Under the pieces are notes generated by a model. It was not told the origin of the DNA. It saw only the letters and a list, made by a program, of their open reading frames with translations, and did not search any database. Position numbers and translations under genes: made by a program. DNA of 64,000 nucleotides from Arthrobacter sp. Alg241-R88 (GTDB lineage Bacteria; Actinomycetota; Actinomycetes; Actinomycetales; Micrococcaceae), in NCBI RefSeq assembly GCF_900537115.1, contig NZ_UNRG01000001.1:497121-561120 (forward strand), read 5' to 3'. Below, piece by piece: positions 9,177 to 18,059 of the stretch; position 1 is the stretch's first letter; each line of letters begins with the position of its first letter.

Positions 9177-9895
9177 CGGAAGCAAACAAGGAAAAGGACA
9201 CTGTGTCTGCAGATCAGAAGGCTACCGAAGCCGTAGCTGCCGCTGAGACCACTGCCCCCGCAGCTGCCGACGACCGCCGTGGTGGCGCTCGTCGCGGTGA
9301 GCGTGGCGACCGTGGCCAGGGCCGCGGCGACCGTGGTGGCCGTGGCGGCCGCGACGGCGGCCGTGAAGCCGAGAAGAGCCAGTTCGTAGAGCGCGTTGTC
9401 ACCATCAACCGCGTCTCCAAGGTGGTCAAGGGTGGTCGTCGCTTCAGCTTCACCGCTCTGGTCGTCGTCGGTGACGGCAACGGCATGGTCGGCGTTGGCT
9501 ACGGCAAGGCTAAGGAAGTTCCTGCCGCTATCGCGAAGGGCGTTGAAGAGGCCAAGAAGTCCTTCTTCCGCGTTCCCCGCGTTGGCAGCACCATCCCGCA
9601 CCGCGTCCAGGGTGAGGCTGCCGCAGGCGTCGTTATGCTGCGTCCGGCTTCCGCCGGTACCGGTGTTATCGCCGGTGGCCCGGTCCGTGCAGTACTGGAG
9701 TGCGTGGGCATCCACGACATCCTCTCCAAGTCGCTCGGTTCCTCCAACGCCATCAACATCGTTCACGCGACTGTTGATGCCCTGAAGCGCCTCGAAGAGC
9801 CGGCAGCAGTGGCAGCACGCCGCGGCCTGCCCCTCGACGAGATCGCTCCGCCGGCACTGGTGAAGGCTCTCCTGAATTCGAAGGCGGGTGTCTAG
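9173..9895 (+). CDS. rpsE: 30S ribosomal protein S5 with RGG-like N-terminal extension
   Basis: S5 helps with decoding fidelity; spectinomycin-resistance changes map to it in other species. The body (from about residue 65) is normal: [39 protein letters not shown] and the C-terminal [14 protein letters not shown]. Before it lie about 60 extra residues, first Ala/Glu/Thr-rich, then an Arg-Gly-Asp-rich stretch ([20 protein letters not shown]) resembling RGG boxes. GTG start overlaps the rplR stop (GTGA). A second GTG at 9202 (VSADQKA) with AAGGA upstream is an alternative. Confidence 0.95.
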   Translation: MTEANKEKDTVSADQKATEAVAAAETTAPAAADDRRGGARRGERGDRGQGRGDRGGRGGRDGGREAEKSQFVERVVTINRVSKVVKGGRRFSFTALVVVGDGNGMVGVGYGKAKEVPAAIAKGVEEAKKSFFRVPRVGSTIPHRVQGEAAAGVVMLRPASAGTGVIAGGPVRAVLECVGIHDILSKSLGSSNAINIVHATVDALKRLEEPAAVAARRGLPLDEIAPPALVKALLNSKAGV

Positions 9896-9897
9896 TT

Positions 9898-10104
9898 ATG
9901 GCTAAGAACCTGATTCCCTCCGACGTCCAGTTGGAGATCACTCAGATCAAGTCCGCCATTGGCGGCAAGCAGAACCAGCGCGACACCCTGCGGTCGCTCG
10001 GCCTGAAGCGGATCGGACACACCGTTGTCCGCACCGCCGACGCCGTCACCGTGGGAATGCTCAACACGGTTCCGCACCTGGTACAGGTAGAGGAGGCGAA
10101 GTAA
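9898..10104 (+). CDS. rpmD: 50S ribosomal protein L30
   Basis: L30 is a small 50S protein, absent from some bacteria. The 68-aa product has the family core [20 protein letters not shown] followed by [20 protein letters not shown]. It starts 2 bp after rpsE and its stop directly abuts the rplO ATG, so it is embedded in the spc operon. Confidence 0.96.
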   Translation: MAKNLIPSDVQLEITQIKSAIGGKQNQRDTLRSLGLKRIGHTVVRTADAVTVGMLNTVPHLVQVEEAK

Positions 10105-10596
10105 ATGGCAGAGAACACTGCTGACAAGGCACAGAGCGCCGCTGCTGAGAAGCAGAACGCCCTGAAGGTTCACCACCTGCGTCCCGCCCCGGGTGCCAAG
10201 ACCGCCAAGACCCGTGTTGGTCGTGGTGAAGGCTCCAAGGGTAAGACCGCCGGTCGTGGCACCAAGGGTACTGCAGCCCGCTACCAGGTCAAGGCTGGCT
10301 TTGCCGGCGGCCAGCTGCCGCTGCACATGCGCCTGCCGAAGCTGCGCGGCTTCAAGAACCCGTTCCGGGTTGAGTTCCAGGTTGTAAACCTGGACAAGCT
10401 CAACGAGCTGTTCCCGGAAGGTGGCGCAGTCACCGTGGAGAACCTGGTCGAAAAGGGTGCCGTTCGCAAGAACCAGCCCGTCAAGGTGCTGGGCACCGGC
10501 GACATCACCGTCAAGGTTGACGTCACCGCCCATGCATTCTCGGCCAGCGCCGCTGAAAAGATTGCTGCAGCAGGCGGAAGCACCACCGCTCTCTAG
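10105..10596 (+). CDS. rplO: 50S ribosomal protein L15
   Basis: L15 is a late-assembling 50S protein. The 163-aa product has a short Ala-rich N-terminal extension, then [20 protein letters not shown], the glycine-rich [17 protein letters not shown] segment and the [19 protein letters not shown] block. It is the last ribosomal gene of the spc operon; an intrinsic terminator follows 28 bp downstream. Confidence 0.96.
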   Translation: MAENTADKAQSAAAEKQNALKVHHLRPAPGAKTAKTRVGRGEGSKGKTAGRGTKGTAARYQVKAGFAGGQLPLHMRLPKLRGFKNPFRVEFQVVNLDKLNELFPEGGAVTVENLVEKGAVRKNQPVKVLGTGDITVKVDVTAHAFSASAAEKIAAAGGSTTAL

Positions 10597-10623
10597 AGCC
10601 GGTGGGCGCCAAGCCCGTTGTTG

Positions 10624-10668
10624 AACTCCCGGTATCCGGGGCCCAGGCCCTGGAGACCGGGAGTTTTT
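10624..10668 (+). terminator. intrinsic terminator after rplO
   Basis: AACTCCCGGT (10624-10633) pairs with ACCGGGAGTT (10656-10665), then TTT. The loop contains a second small stem (GGGCCC/GGCCC region). Together with the promoter-like gap that follows, it suggests secY-adk-map has its own transcription start. Confidence 0.75.
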
Positions 10669-10812
10669 CACATCCGCCGGGCGTATTTTTCCCGCCACCC
10701 GCCGCATGCGCGCTTTCCCGGATTGTTCGCATGGCGCATCCAACCGTTAGACTCGGTTGTTGGGATTTATAGATCCCCATCACAACTCTTATTAACACCA
10801 CCAGGAGGACGC

Positions 10813-12123
10813 TTGCTTAGCGCATTTGGCCGGGCCTTTCGCACGCCTGATCTGCGACGCAAGTTGTTGTTCACGCTGGGAATCATCACCATCTTCCGCT
10901 TGGGTGCTTTCATTCCCTCGCCAGGTGTGGACTACCAGAATGTCCAGCAATGCTTGCAGAACGGTCAGACCGCAGGTGGCCTGTACCAGCTCGTTAACCT
11001 GTTCAGCGGCGGCGCGTTGCTCCAGGTGTCCATCTTTGCCCTCGGCATCATGCCGTACATCACGGCAAGCATCATCGTCCAGCTGCTCCGGGTGGTCATT
11101 CCCCGGTTCCAGCAGCTCTACGAAGAGGGCGCGTCCGGGCAGTCCAAGCTGACCCAGTACACGCGGTACCTCACCATCGCGCTGGGCCTGCTGAACGCCA
11201 CCACGCTGGTCTCCCTGGCGCGGTCCGGGCAGCTTCTTCCCGGCTGCAACCTGCCGATCATCCCGGACACCAGTGTGATCACCACCATCCTGATCATCAT
11301 CACCCTGACAGCCGGCACCGGACTGATCATGTGGATGGGCGAGCTCGTCACCGAGAAGGGCGTGGGCAACGGTATGTCCCTGCTCATCTTTACGTCCATC
11401 GCCGCCACGTTCCCCACCTCCCTCGGCGCCATCTGGAGCTCGCAGGGTCCCGGAACGTTCTTTATGGTCCTCGCCATCGGCCTGCTGACCGTGGCCCTGG
11501 TGGTCTTCGTTGAGCAGTCCCAGCGCCGCGTGCCCGTGCAGTACGCCAAGCGCATGATCGGCCGCCGCACCGTGGGAGGTACCAGCACGTACATCCCCAT
11601 CAAGGTCAACATGGCCGGTGTTATCCCCGTGATCTTCGCTTCCTCCATGCTGTACCTGCCGGGCCTGATCTCCCAGTTCAACCAGCCGCGGCAAGGCGAG
11701 CAGATCCAGCCTTGGGTGGAATGGATCAACAACAACCTGGTCCGCGGTGACCAGCCCATCTACATGGTGCTTTACTTCGCCATGATCGTTTTCTTCACCT
11801 ACTTCTACGTCGCGATCACCTTCAACCCTGAAGAGGTCTCGGACAACATGAAGAAGTACGGCGGCTTCATTCCAGGTATCCGCGCGGGCAAACCGACCGC
11901 TGACTACCTGCAGTACGTGCTGTCCCGGATCACCCTGCCAGGCGCCCTGTACCTGGGCTTCGTGGCGCTGATTCCGCTGGTGGCACTGGTACTGATCAAC
12001 GCGAACCAGAACTTCCCGTTCGGTGGCACCTCGATCCTGATCATGGTGGGCGTTGGCCTGGAGACCGTCAAGCAGATTGATGCGCAGCTACAACAACGTC
12101 ACTACGAAGGGCTTTTGCGATGA
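10813..12123 (+). CDS. secY: preprotein translocase channel subunit SecY
   Basis: SecY is the membrane pore of the Sec translocon. I choose the TTG at 10813 (LSAFGRAFRTPDLRRKLL), because AGGAGG stands just before it; this gives 436 aa, normal for the family. About ten transmembrane segments are visible. Signatures include FRLGAFIPSPGVDY after the first segment, the plug-side GGALLQVSIFALGIMPYITA, and the cytosolic YAKRMIGRRTVGGTSTYIPI loop. The stop overlaps the adk ATG (ATGA). Upstream in-frame codons run through the rplO terminator and are not credible. Confidence 0.96.
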   Translation: MLSAFGRAFRTPDLRRKLLFTLGIITIFRLGAFIPSPGVDYQNVQQCLQNGQTAGGLYQLVNLFSGGALLQVSIFALGIMPYITASIIVQLLRVVIPRFQQLYEEGASGQSKLTQYTRYLTIALGLLNATTLVSLARSGQLLPGCNLPIIPDTSVITTILIIITLTAGTGLIMWMGELVTEKGVGNGMSLLIFTSIAATFPTSLGAIWSSQGPGTFFMVLAIGLLTVALVVFVEQSQRRVPVQYAKRMIGRRTVGGTSTYIPIKVNMAGVIPVIFASSMLYLPGLISQFNQPRQGEQIQPWVEWINNNLVRGDQPIYMVLYFAMIVFFTYFYVAITFNPEEVSDNMKKYGGFIPGIRAGKPTADYLQYVLSRITLPGALYLGFVALIPLVALVLINANQNFPFGGTSILIMVGVGLETVKQIDAQLQQRHYEGLLR

Positions 12124-12698
12124 CGAGAATGCTGATTATTGGACCTCCCGGTTCCGGAAAAGGAACGCAGGCAGAGCGGATCTCGGAGCGCCTCGGCGTT
12201 GTGGCGATCTCCACCGGCGATATCTTCCGTGCAAACGTAAAGGGCGAAACGCCGCTTGGCATTGAAGCCAAGAAGTACATGGACGCCGGCGACTTTGTTC
12301 CGGACAGCGTGACCAACAAGATGGTGCGCGACCGCCTGAGCGAGTCCGACGTCGAAAACGGCTTCCTCCTGGACGGCTACCCCCGCACCACGGCGCAGGT
12401 GGACTACCTCGACGAGATCCTTGCCAAGGGCGAAGAGAAGCTCGACGTCGTCCTGCAGCTGACTGCCGACGACGAGGAATTGGTACACCGCCTCCTGGGC
12501 CGGGCCAAGGAAACGGGCCGGAGTGACGACAACGAAGCCGTCATCCGCCACCGCCTGGACCTGTACCACGAGCAGACCGAAGCCGTGGTGGCCAAGTATG
12601 CCGAGCGCGGCATCCTCACCCAGGTGGACGGGATCGGCCCCATCGACGAGGTCACGGACCGCGTCATGCAGGCCATCAAGGCCGCACAGGCAGCCTGA
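12120..12698 (+). CDS. adk: adenylate kinase
   Basis: Catalyses ATP + AMP = 2 ADP in the cytoplasm. The 192-aa product has the P-loop GPPGSGKGTQAE at residues 8-19, the AMP-binding ISTGDIFRANVKGETPLG and DGYPRTTAQVDYLDE blocks, and LLGRAKETGRSDDNEAVIRH at the lid hinge. It is the short-lid type without a zinc-binding LID insertion, as in other actinobacteria. It overlaps secY by 4 nt. Confidence 0.96.
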   Translation: MTRMLIIGPPGSGKGTQAERISERLGVVAISTGDIFRANVKGETPLGIEAKKYMDAGDFVPDSVTNKMVRDRLSESDVENGFLLDGYPRTTAQVDYLDEILAKGEEKLDVVLQLTADDEELVHRLLGRAKETGRSDDNEAVIRHRLDLYHEQTEAVVAKYAERGILTQVDGIGPIDEVTDRVMQAIKAAQAA

Positions 12699-12716
12699 TC
12701 CAGGCAAAGCATTTCC

Positions 12717-12747
12717 GAGGCTCCTCCCGGTAAACGGGAGGAGCCTC
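12717..12747 (+). terminator. hairpin between adk and map
   Basis: Perfect 13-bp stem GAGGCTCCTCCCG (12717-12729) / CGGGAGGAGCCTC (12735-12747) with a 5-nt loop. It is followed by AGCCATTTG, not a real T-run, so it may be a weak terminator, an attenuator or an mRNA-stabilising structure that lets map be expressed at a different level from secY-adk. Confidence 0.6.
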
Positions 12748-12768
12748 AGCCATTTGAAAGGAAACACC

Positions 12769-13596
12769 ATGGCCTTTGGCCAGCCCCGCATCGAATACAA
12801 GACCAACGCCCAAATGCGCACTATGCACGAAGCAGGCCTGGTCCTGAGCCGTGCCCTGGATGCAGCCGTTGCAGCAGCCGTGCCCGGAGTCACCACCAAG
12901 CACCTGGACGACGTGTTCGCTGCTGTGCTGAACGAAGCCGGCGCGAAGTCCAACTTCCTCGGCTACCACGGGTTCCCCGCCACTATCTGCACCTCCGTAA
13001 ATGAGGAGGTGGTGCACGGCATCCCCGGCAGCCGCGTGCTCCGGGATGGCGACATCATCTCGATCGACGGCGGCGCAATTGTGAACGGCTGGCATTCGGA
13101 CTCGGCGCGCACAGTTATCGTCGGCACCGCGGACCCCGAGGACCAGCGCCTCTCCGACGTCACCCGCGCAGCCATGTGGCGGGGCATCGCCGCGCTGGCC
13201 ACGGGCAAGCACGTGGGCGACATCGGCGCCGCCATCGATGATTACGTATCCTCCGTGCCGGGCAAGCCGCTGGGCATCCTCGAGGACTATGTGGGCCACG
13301 GCATCGGCTCCGAGATGCATATGCCCCCGGACGTACTGAACTACCGCACCAGCCACCGCGGCCCCAAGATCCGCCCGGGCCTTTGCCTGGCGATCGAGCC
13401 CATGCTGGTCCGCGGCACCATCGACACAGCCGTGCTCGAGGACGACTGGACCGTCGTCACCACGGACGGCAAGCGCTCCTGCCAGTGGGAGCACTCAGTG
13501 GCGGTCCACGACAAGGGCATCTGGGTGCTGTCGGCGCCCGACGGCGGCGCGGAGCACCTGGTGCCCCTCGGCGTCACCCCCGTCCCGATCCCGTAA
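12769..13596 (+). CDS. map: type I methionine aminopeptidase
   Basis: Removes the initiator methionine from nascent proteins. I start at ATG 12769 (AFGQPRIEYKTNAQMRTMHE), preceded by GAAAGGAAACACC, giving 275 aa; longer in-frame reading would run into adk. The metal-binding residues of the pita-bread fold are seen in SIDGGAIVNGWHSDSARTV (Asp pair), YVGHGIGSEMHMPPDVLNY (His), LAIEPML (Glu) and CQWEHSVAVHDKG (Glu). Nucleotides before it contain a hairpin. Confidence 0.95.
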   Translation: MAFGQPRIEYKTNAQMRTMHEAGLVLSRALDAAVAAAVPGVTTKHLDDVFAAVLNEAGAKSNFLGYHGFPATICTSVNEEVVHGIPGSRVLRDGDIISIDGGAIVNGWHSDSARTVIVGTADPEDQRLSDVTRAAMWRGIAALATGKHVGDIGAAIDDYVSSVPGKPLGILEDYVGHGIGSEMHMPPDVLNYRTSHRGPKIRPGLCLAIEPMLVRGTIDTAVLEDDWTVVTTDGKRSCQWEHSVAVHDKGIWVLSAPDGGAEHLVPLGVTPVPIP

Positions 13597-13611
13597 TTTC
13601 CACTCGCCCAG

Positions 13612-13677
13612 CCCAACTAAGTAGCGCCAAGTGTCGTTCTGACCCTTCAAAAGGACACTTGGCGCTACTTAGTTGGG
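13612..13677. repeat. 66-bp perfect-arm palindrome between map and the P1 peptidase
   Basis: Left arm from 13612 (CCCAACTAAGTAGCGCCAAG then TGTC) and its exact 24-bp complement ending at 13677, around an 18-nt loop. It lies 15 bp after the map stop and 12 bp before the next start. The perfect arms and lack of a T-run argue for a repeat element rather than a simple terminator, though it could still stop transcription. Confidence 0.85.
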
Positions 13678-13689
13678 GGAGGGGGAACA

Positions 13690-14634
13690 ATGGGTGCCAT
13701 GGGAGCAATCACTGACGTGCCGGGCATCCGCGTTGGCCACATCCAAAAGACCGACGCCGGCTGGCTGAGTGGCGTAACGGTGGTCCTGCCCCCGCCGGGC
13801 ACGGTCGGGTCAGTGGACGTCCAGGGCGGCGGACCGGCCACCCACGAAACGGATGCACTCGATCCCACCACCCTGGTCGGTGCGGTGGACGCCGTGGTGC
13901 TGACCGGCGGCAGCGCGTACGGCCTGGTGTCCGCGTCCGGCGCCCAGCGCTGGTGCGAGGAAAACAACCGGGGCTTTGCGGTGCCCGGGGGAGTAGTGCC
14001 CATCGTCCCGGCAGCCGCGATCTTCGACCTTGGCCGCGGCGGCAACTTTTCAGCCCGTCCGACGGCGGAGATGGGTTACGCCGCAACCGCCGCCGCCGCC
14101 GCGCAAAAGGAAGGGCACGACGTCGGACGCGGCAACGTGGGTGCCGGCACCGGGGCAGTGATCGCCAGGACGTTCAAAGGGGGAGTGGGCACCGCGTCGG
14201 CCACCCTCGAGAACGGCGTGGTTGTAGGGGCACTTGCTGTGGTGAATGCACTGGGGCTGCCATTTGACCAGACCAAACCCGAAGTACCAGCGCCGGTGCA
14301 AGCAGCCACCACGACGAACACCACACTGGTTGTGGTGGCAGCTAATGCCGTTCTTGATGTGGCCGAGTGCAAACGGACTGCTTCTGCCTCCCATGCCGGG
14401 ATCGCGCGGGCCCTGAATCCGTCCCATACCCTCGCTGACGGGGACATCGTCTTTTGCCTCTCAACCGGGGCTGTCCCGCTCGACCGCACGGACGAAGCCG
14501 CCCGGCAGGTCAGTCTCATTACGCTGCAGAGCGCGGCAGCCGACGTCGTCCGTTTGGCCATCCTCGATGGCGTGGCCAGCGCGGAAGCCGTGAGCACTCC
14601 GGCCGGTGATTATGGTGCGTACGGCGCCCGGTAG
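13690..14634 (+). CDS. P1 (S58) family N-terminal-nucleophile hydrolase, NylC/DmpA-like
   Basis: 314-aa member of the peptidase S58 / DmpA-NylC fold group, which are autoprocessed aminopeptidases or amidohydrolases. Family marks: ITDVPGIRVGHIQ at residues 7-19, the LTGGSAYGLVSASG block at 71-84 and GRGNVGAGTGA at 147-156. The likely self-cleavage site is Asn210-Thr211 in TTTNTTLVVVA, the arrangement of the NylC-type Thr nucleophile; DmpA uses Gly-Ser instead. Cytoplasmic, no signal peptide. A GGGGGAGGGGG site precedes the ATG; a second in-frame ATG follows 9 nt later. The natural substrate is unknown. It is an extra gene between map and infA. Confidence 0.8.
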   Translation: MGAMGAITDVPGIRVGHIQKTDAGWLSGVTVVLPPPGTVGSVDVQGGGPATHETDALDPTTLVGAVDAVVLTGGSAYGLVSASGAQRWCEENNRGFAVPGGVVPIVPAAAIFDLGRGGNFSARPTAEMGYAATAAAAAQKEGHDVGRGNVGAGTGAVIARTFKGGVGTASATLENGVVVGALAVVNALGLPFDQTKPEVPAPVQAATTTNTTLVVVAANAVLDVAECKRTASASHAGIARALNPSHTLADGDIVFCLSTGAVPLDRTDEAARQVSLITLQSAAADVVRLAILDGVASAEAVSTPAGDYGAYGAR

Positions 14635-14641
14635 GTTACTA

Positions 14642-14671
14642 TTGCCGATTTAACTTTTACAGCGATACAGA
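14642..14671 (+). promoter_or_regulatory. candidate promoter of infA-rpmJ-alpha operon
   Basis: TTGCCG (14642-14647) and TACAGA (14666-14671) are 18 bp apart, a reasonable sigma-70-type pair located just after the P1 peptidase stop. A leader of about 130 nt would precede infA. Not verified; spacing and sequence only. Confidence 0.4.
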
Positions 14672-14806
14672 GTAGTGTTGTTTGTTGGTTGTCTGGACTG
14701 CCACGCCCTTTTGGGGCCTGGAACTGACAATCGATCCAACAAAAACGTTCGTGGTCATGCCCGGTGCAATCCGGCAGGACTGCGGCAACAACAGTTAGCG
14801 GAGGGT

Positions 14807-15028
14807 ATGGCCAAGAAGGACGGGGTCATTGAGATCGAAGGCGTTGTGACTGAGGCGCTGCCTAACGCGATGTTTCGCGTTGAGCTCACCAACAAGCACA
14901 TCGTACTGGCACACATCTCTGGAAAGATGCGTCAGCACTACATCAGGATTCTCCCTGAGGACCGCGTAGTGGTGGAGCTGAGCCCGTACGACCTCACCCG
15001 TGGTCGTATCGTCTACCGCTACAAGTAA
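14807..15028 (+). CDS. infA: translation initiation factor IF-1
   Basis: IF-1 occupies the A site during initiation and aids IF-2 and IF-3. The start at ATG 14807 is set by GCGGAGGG just upstream and gives the usual 73 aa ([20 protein letters not shown] ... [13 protein letters not shown]), an S1/OB fold. In-frame codons further upstream are in the leader and are not family sequence. rpmJ follows after 69 bp. Confidence 0.97.
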   Translation: MAKKDGVIEIEGVVTEALPNAMFRVELTNKHIVLAHISGKMRQHYIRILPEDRVVVELSPYDLTRGRIVYRYK

Positions 15029-15097
15029 ATTGCTGGGCGGCTCAGTGCGAACTGATGTCCGCTCCAGTTGACCAACTGTTACACGCAAAGGAATGCC

Positions 15098-15211
15098 ATG
15101 AAGGTCAAGCCGAGCGTCAAGCAGATCTGCGAAAAGTGCAAAGTGATCCGCCGTAATGGCCGGGTCATGGTGATCTGCGAGAACCCGCGCCACAAGCAGC
15201 GCCAGGGCTAA
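15098..15211 (+). CDS. rpmJ: 50S ribosomal protein L36 (zinc-ribbon form)
   Basis: A 37-residue protein beginning [18 protein letters not shown]. Cys11, Cys14, Cys27 and His32 form the zinc ribbon of the C+ type of L36, which binds 23S rRNA in the 50S subunit. AAAGGAATGCC precedes the ATG. Its position between infA and rpsM is the standard one. It is easily missed because of its size. Confidence 0.95.
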   Translation: MKVKPSVKQICEKCKVIRRNGRVMVICENPRHKQRQG

Positions 15212-15394
15212 TTTCCCTTCATCGGGAAATCCTGGGTTGCTAACCCACGCAAGTAAATAAAGGCAGCACAAGCTGATCTGGAACATTGAGCTCGAAAGAG
15301 TCCGGACAGCTAACCCCCGGTCGGAGGCTGGGGCCGTACAGAACGTGCGGGTGTACTGCCTACGACCTCCGGTTTATCAAGGAGTACTGCCACT
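15212..15394 (+). promoter_or_regulatory. rpmJ-rpsM intergenic leader
   Basis: 183 bp without a gene. Immediately after rpmJ a 7-bp hairpin (ATTTCCC 15211-15217 / GGGAAAT 15224-15230) is present. Further on are complementary C-rich and G-rich blocks around 15314-15332 (ACCCCCGG and GGCTGGGGCC). The rpsM start is preceded by AAGGAG. In E. coli the leader of this operon carries the S4 feedback site; here rpsD is not in the operon, so any control must use another signal. Confidence 0.4.
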
Positions 15395-15769
15395 ATGGCT
15401 CGTCTCGCTGGCGTAGACATTCCCCGCGAAAAGCGGCTGGAAATTGCGCTTACTTACATCTACGGCGTGGGCAAGACCCGTGCACACGAAACCCTGGCTG
15501 CCACTGGCATCAGCGCTGACGTTCGCGTCAAGGACCTGACTGATGCACAGCTGGTTGAGCTGCGTGACTACATTGAAGGCAACTACAAGGTTGAGGGTGA
15601 CCTTCGCCGCGAAGTAGCAGCAGATATCCGCCGCAAGGTTGAAATCGGCAGCTACGAAGGCCTGCGCCACCGCAAGGGCCTGCCCGTACGCGGACAGCGT
15701 ACGAAGACCAACGCCCGTACCCGCAAGGGCCCGAAGCGCACCGTCGCCGGCAAGAAGAAGGCCCGTTAA
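15395..15769 (+). CDS. rpsM: 30S ribosomal protein S13
   Basis: S13 is in the 30S head, contacts P-site tRNA and bridges to the 50S. The 124-aa product has the helix-hairpin-helix region [31 protein letters not shown], and the basic tail [20 protein letters not shown]. The ATG is 14 nt after AAGGAG. It is followed by rpsK after 54 bp. Confidence 0.97.
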   Translation: MARLAGVDIPREKRLEIALTYIYGVGKTRAHETLAATGISADVRVKDLTDAQLVELRDYIEGNYKVEGDLRREVAADIRRKVEIGSYEGLRHRKGLPVRGQRTKTNARTRKGPKRTVAGKKKAR

Positions 15770-15823
15770 AATCCCCGCCGGGATTAACGGACTTTCCCCC
15801 GATAACTTTCTGTAGGAGAAATA

Positions 15824-16225
15824 ATGCCCCCGAAGACTCGTGGCGCGGTTCGCAAGCCGCGTAAGAAGGACAAGAAGAATATCGCGCTTGGCCAGGCGCA
15901 CATCAAGAGCACTTTTAACAACACCATCGTTTCCATCACGGATCCGAGCGGCGCTGTTATCTCTTGGGCTTCCTCAGGTGAGGTTGGCTTCAAGGGCTCG
16001 CGTAAGTCCACTCCGTTCGCTGCCCAGATGGCTGCCGAAGCCGCTGCCAAGCGCGCCCAGGAGCACGGCATGCGCAAGGTTGACGTTTTCGTCAAGGGAC
16101 CGGGATCCGGACGCGAGACCGCGATCCGTTCGCTGCAGGCCGCAGGCCTCGAGGTTGGCTCCATCCAGGACGTCACCCCCGCTGCGCACAACGGCTGCCG
16201 CCCGCCGAAGCGCCGCCGCGTCTAA
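15824..16225 (+). CDS. rpsK: 30S ribosomal protein S11
   Basis: S11 lies on the 30S platform near the Shine-Dalgarno helix. The 133-aa product is typical: a basic N-terminus, then [39 protein letters not shown] and the C-terminal [28 protein letters not shown] site precedes the ATG. rpsD, which normally follows in many bacteria, is missing; a strong hairpin and rpoA come next. Confidence 0.97.
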   Translation: MPPKTRGAVRKPRKKDKKNIALGQAHIKSTFNNTIVSITDPSGAVISWASSGEVGFKGSRKSTPFAAQMAAEAAAKRAQEHGMRKVDVFVKGPGSGRETAIRSLQAAGLEVGSIQDVTPAAHNGCRPPKRRRV

Positions 16226-16244
16226 GGCTTTCCACGCCGCATGA

Positions 16245-16276
16245 GCTTGCCCGGACCGTCGATGGTCCGGGCAAGC
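16245..16276 (+). terminator. strong hairpin between rpsK and rpoA
   Basis: A perfect 13-bp stem GCTTGCCCGGACC (16245-16257) / GGTCCGGGCAAGC (16264-16276) with a 6-nt loop, not followed by a T-run. It sits where rpsD is found in other genomes. It may partly terminate transcription or mark an RNA processing or stability boundary before rpoA. Confidence 0.6.
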
Positions 16277-16356
16277 CCAGCGCGTTAAGTCTTCAGACCG
16301 AATTTCCACCACCTGTGTTGCGTCATATAGCGGATGCTCGCCGAAAGGAAACCTAA

Positions 16357-17367
16357 GTGCTCATTGCACAGCGCCCCACCCTCTCTGAAGAGGTAGTTTC
16401 AGAAAACCGTTCGCGTTTCATCATTGAACCGCTGGAACCGGGCTTCGGCTACACCCTCGGAAACTCCCTCCGCCGTACCCTGCTCTCCTCCATCCCCGGT
16501 GCTGCCGTAACCAGCATCCGGATCGATGGCGTGCTGCACGAGTTCACCACGGTTCCGGGTGTCAAGGAAGATGTCACTGAGATCATCCTGAACATCAAGA
16601 GCCTCTCGGTTTCCTCCGAGCACGATGAGCCGGTTGTCGCTTACCTGCGCAAGCAGGGCCCCGGAGTCGTCACCGCCGCGGACATCGCTCCGCCGGCCGG
16701 CGTCGAATTCCACAACCCGGATCTGCACATTGCCACGCTGAACTCGAAGGGCAAGTTCGAACTCGAGCTGACCATCGAGCGCGGCCGCGGCTACGTTTCG
16801 GCAGCTCAGAACAAGTCCGGCGATGCAGAGATCGGCCGTATCCCGGTCGATTCCATCTACTCGCCGGTGCTGAAGGTTACTTTCCGCGTGGAAGCAACCC
16901 GTGTTGAGCAGCGCACCGACTTCGACAAGCTGATTGTCGACGTCGAGACCAAGCAGGCCATCGCCCCGCGCGATGCCGTCGCTTCCGCAGGCACCACCCT
17001 GGTGGAGCTCTTCGGTCTGGCACGTGAGCTGAACACCGCAGCTGAAGGTATCGAGATTGGCCCGTCGCCCACCGACGCTGCCTTGGCAGCCGACATGGCC
17101 CTGCCGATCGAGGATCTGGACCTCACCGTCCGTTCCTACAACTGCCTCAAGCGTGAGGGCATCCACACCGTGGGTGAACTCGTTGCCCGCTCCGAGGCTG
17201 ACCTGATGGACATCCGCAACTTCGGTGCCAAGTCCATTGACGAGGTCAAGGCAAAGCTGGTTGAACTGGGCCTGTCCCTCAAGGACTCGCCTCCCGGTTT
17301 TGACCTCGCAGCACGCGCCGCAGCAATCGAAGAGGACGACGCCGCCTTCGGCGACGACGAACTCTAA
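16357..17367 (+). CDS. rpoA: DNA-directed RNA polymerase alpha subunit
   Basis: Alpha dimerises to seed RNA polymerase assembly, and its C-terminal domain contacts UP elements and activators. The 336-aa product has the N-terminal domain marks [20 protein letters not shown] and [18 protein letters not shown]. The C-terminal helix-hairpin-helix domain begins near residue 250 ([18 protein letters not shown], then [14 protein letters not shown]). An acidic tail ends the protein. The GTG start follows GAAAGGAAACC. Full length, no anomalies. Confidence 0.97.
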
Positions 17368-17439
17368 ACCAGACCTTGGCCGGCGGGCAGGGCACCATGG
17401 TGTGCCCGGCCCACGGCTTCCATTTGAGGAGAAACAATT

Positions 17440-18027
17440 ATGCCTACCCCCACTAAGGGTCCGCGCCTCGGAGGCGGCCCGGCTCACGAGCGCCTCATGC
17501 TCGCGAACCTGGCAGCATCCCTGTTCGAGCACAAGCGGATCACCACCACGGTCACCAAGGCCAAGCGCCTGAAGCCGTACGCAGAGCGACTGGTGACCTT
17601 CGCCAAGCGTGGCGACCTCGCTTCCCGCCGCCGCGTGCTCGGCCTGATCAGCAACAAGGGCGTCGTCCACGAGCTGTTCACCGACATCGCCCAGGCTGTG
17701 GAGAACCGCGACGGCGGCTACACCCGCATCACCAAGATCGGCAACCGCAAGGGCGACAACGCTCCCATGGCTGTCATCGAACTGGTTCTCGAGCCGGTTT
17801 CCGCTAAGCAGGCCGTAGTTGCTGAGGCTACCGCCGCTGCCAAGCGCGATGCAGACAAGGCTGCTCCGGCTGCCGAGGAAGCTCCCGAGGCTGAGGTTGC
17901 CGAGACCGAAGCTGCTGAGGCTCCGGCCGAAGCTCCTGCCGAGGACGCTGCAACTGAAGAGGCTGCAACCGAAGAGGCTCCGGCCGCTGAGGAAGCTCCC
18001 GCAGCCGAGGAAAAGGACGCGAAGTAA
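17440..18027 (+). CDS. rplQ: 50S ribosomal protein L17 with Ala/Glu-rich tail
   Basis: L17 is near the tunnel exit of the 50S. The family core (about 120 aa) is complete: [40 protein letters not shown] and [15 protein letters not shown]. About 75 further residues follow, built almost only of Ala, Glu, Pro and Thr in near-repeats such as [31 protein letters not shown] precedes the ATG. It ends the alpha operon; a terminator lies 43 bp downstream, inside truA. Confidence 0.96.
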   Translation: MPTPTKGPRLGGGPAHERLMLANLAASLFEHKRITTTVTKAKRLKPYAERLVTFAKRGDLASRRRVLGLISNKGVVHELFTDIAQAVENRDGGYTRITKIGNRKGDNAPMAVIELVLEPVSAKQAVVAEATAAAKRDADKAAPAAEEAPEAEVAETEAAEAPAEAPAEDAATEEAATEEAPAAEEAPAAEEKDAK

Positions 18028-18046
18028 TTCGCTGATTTTCTTCGCT

Positions 18047-18059
18047 TAGACTTAAGTCT
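18047..18059 (+). promoter_or_regulatory. possible leaderless promoter of truA, within a 12-bp palindrome
   Basis: TAGACT (18047-18052) ends 7 nt before the ATG at 18060, which has no Shine-Dalgarno site. It overlaps the perfect palindrome AGACTTAAGTCT (18048-18059), which could also be an operator. No clear -35. Inferred from spacing. Confidence 0.4.
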
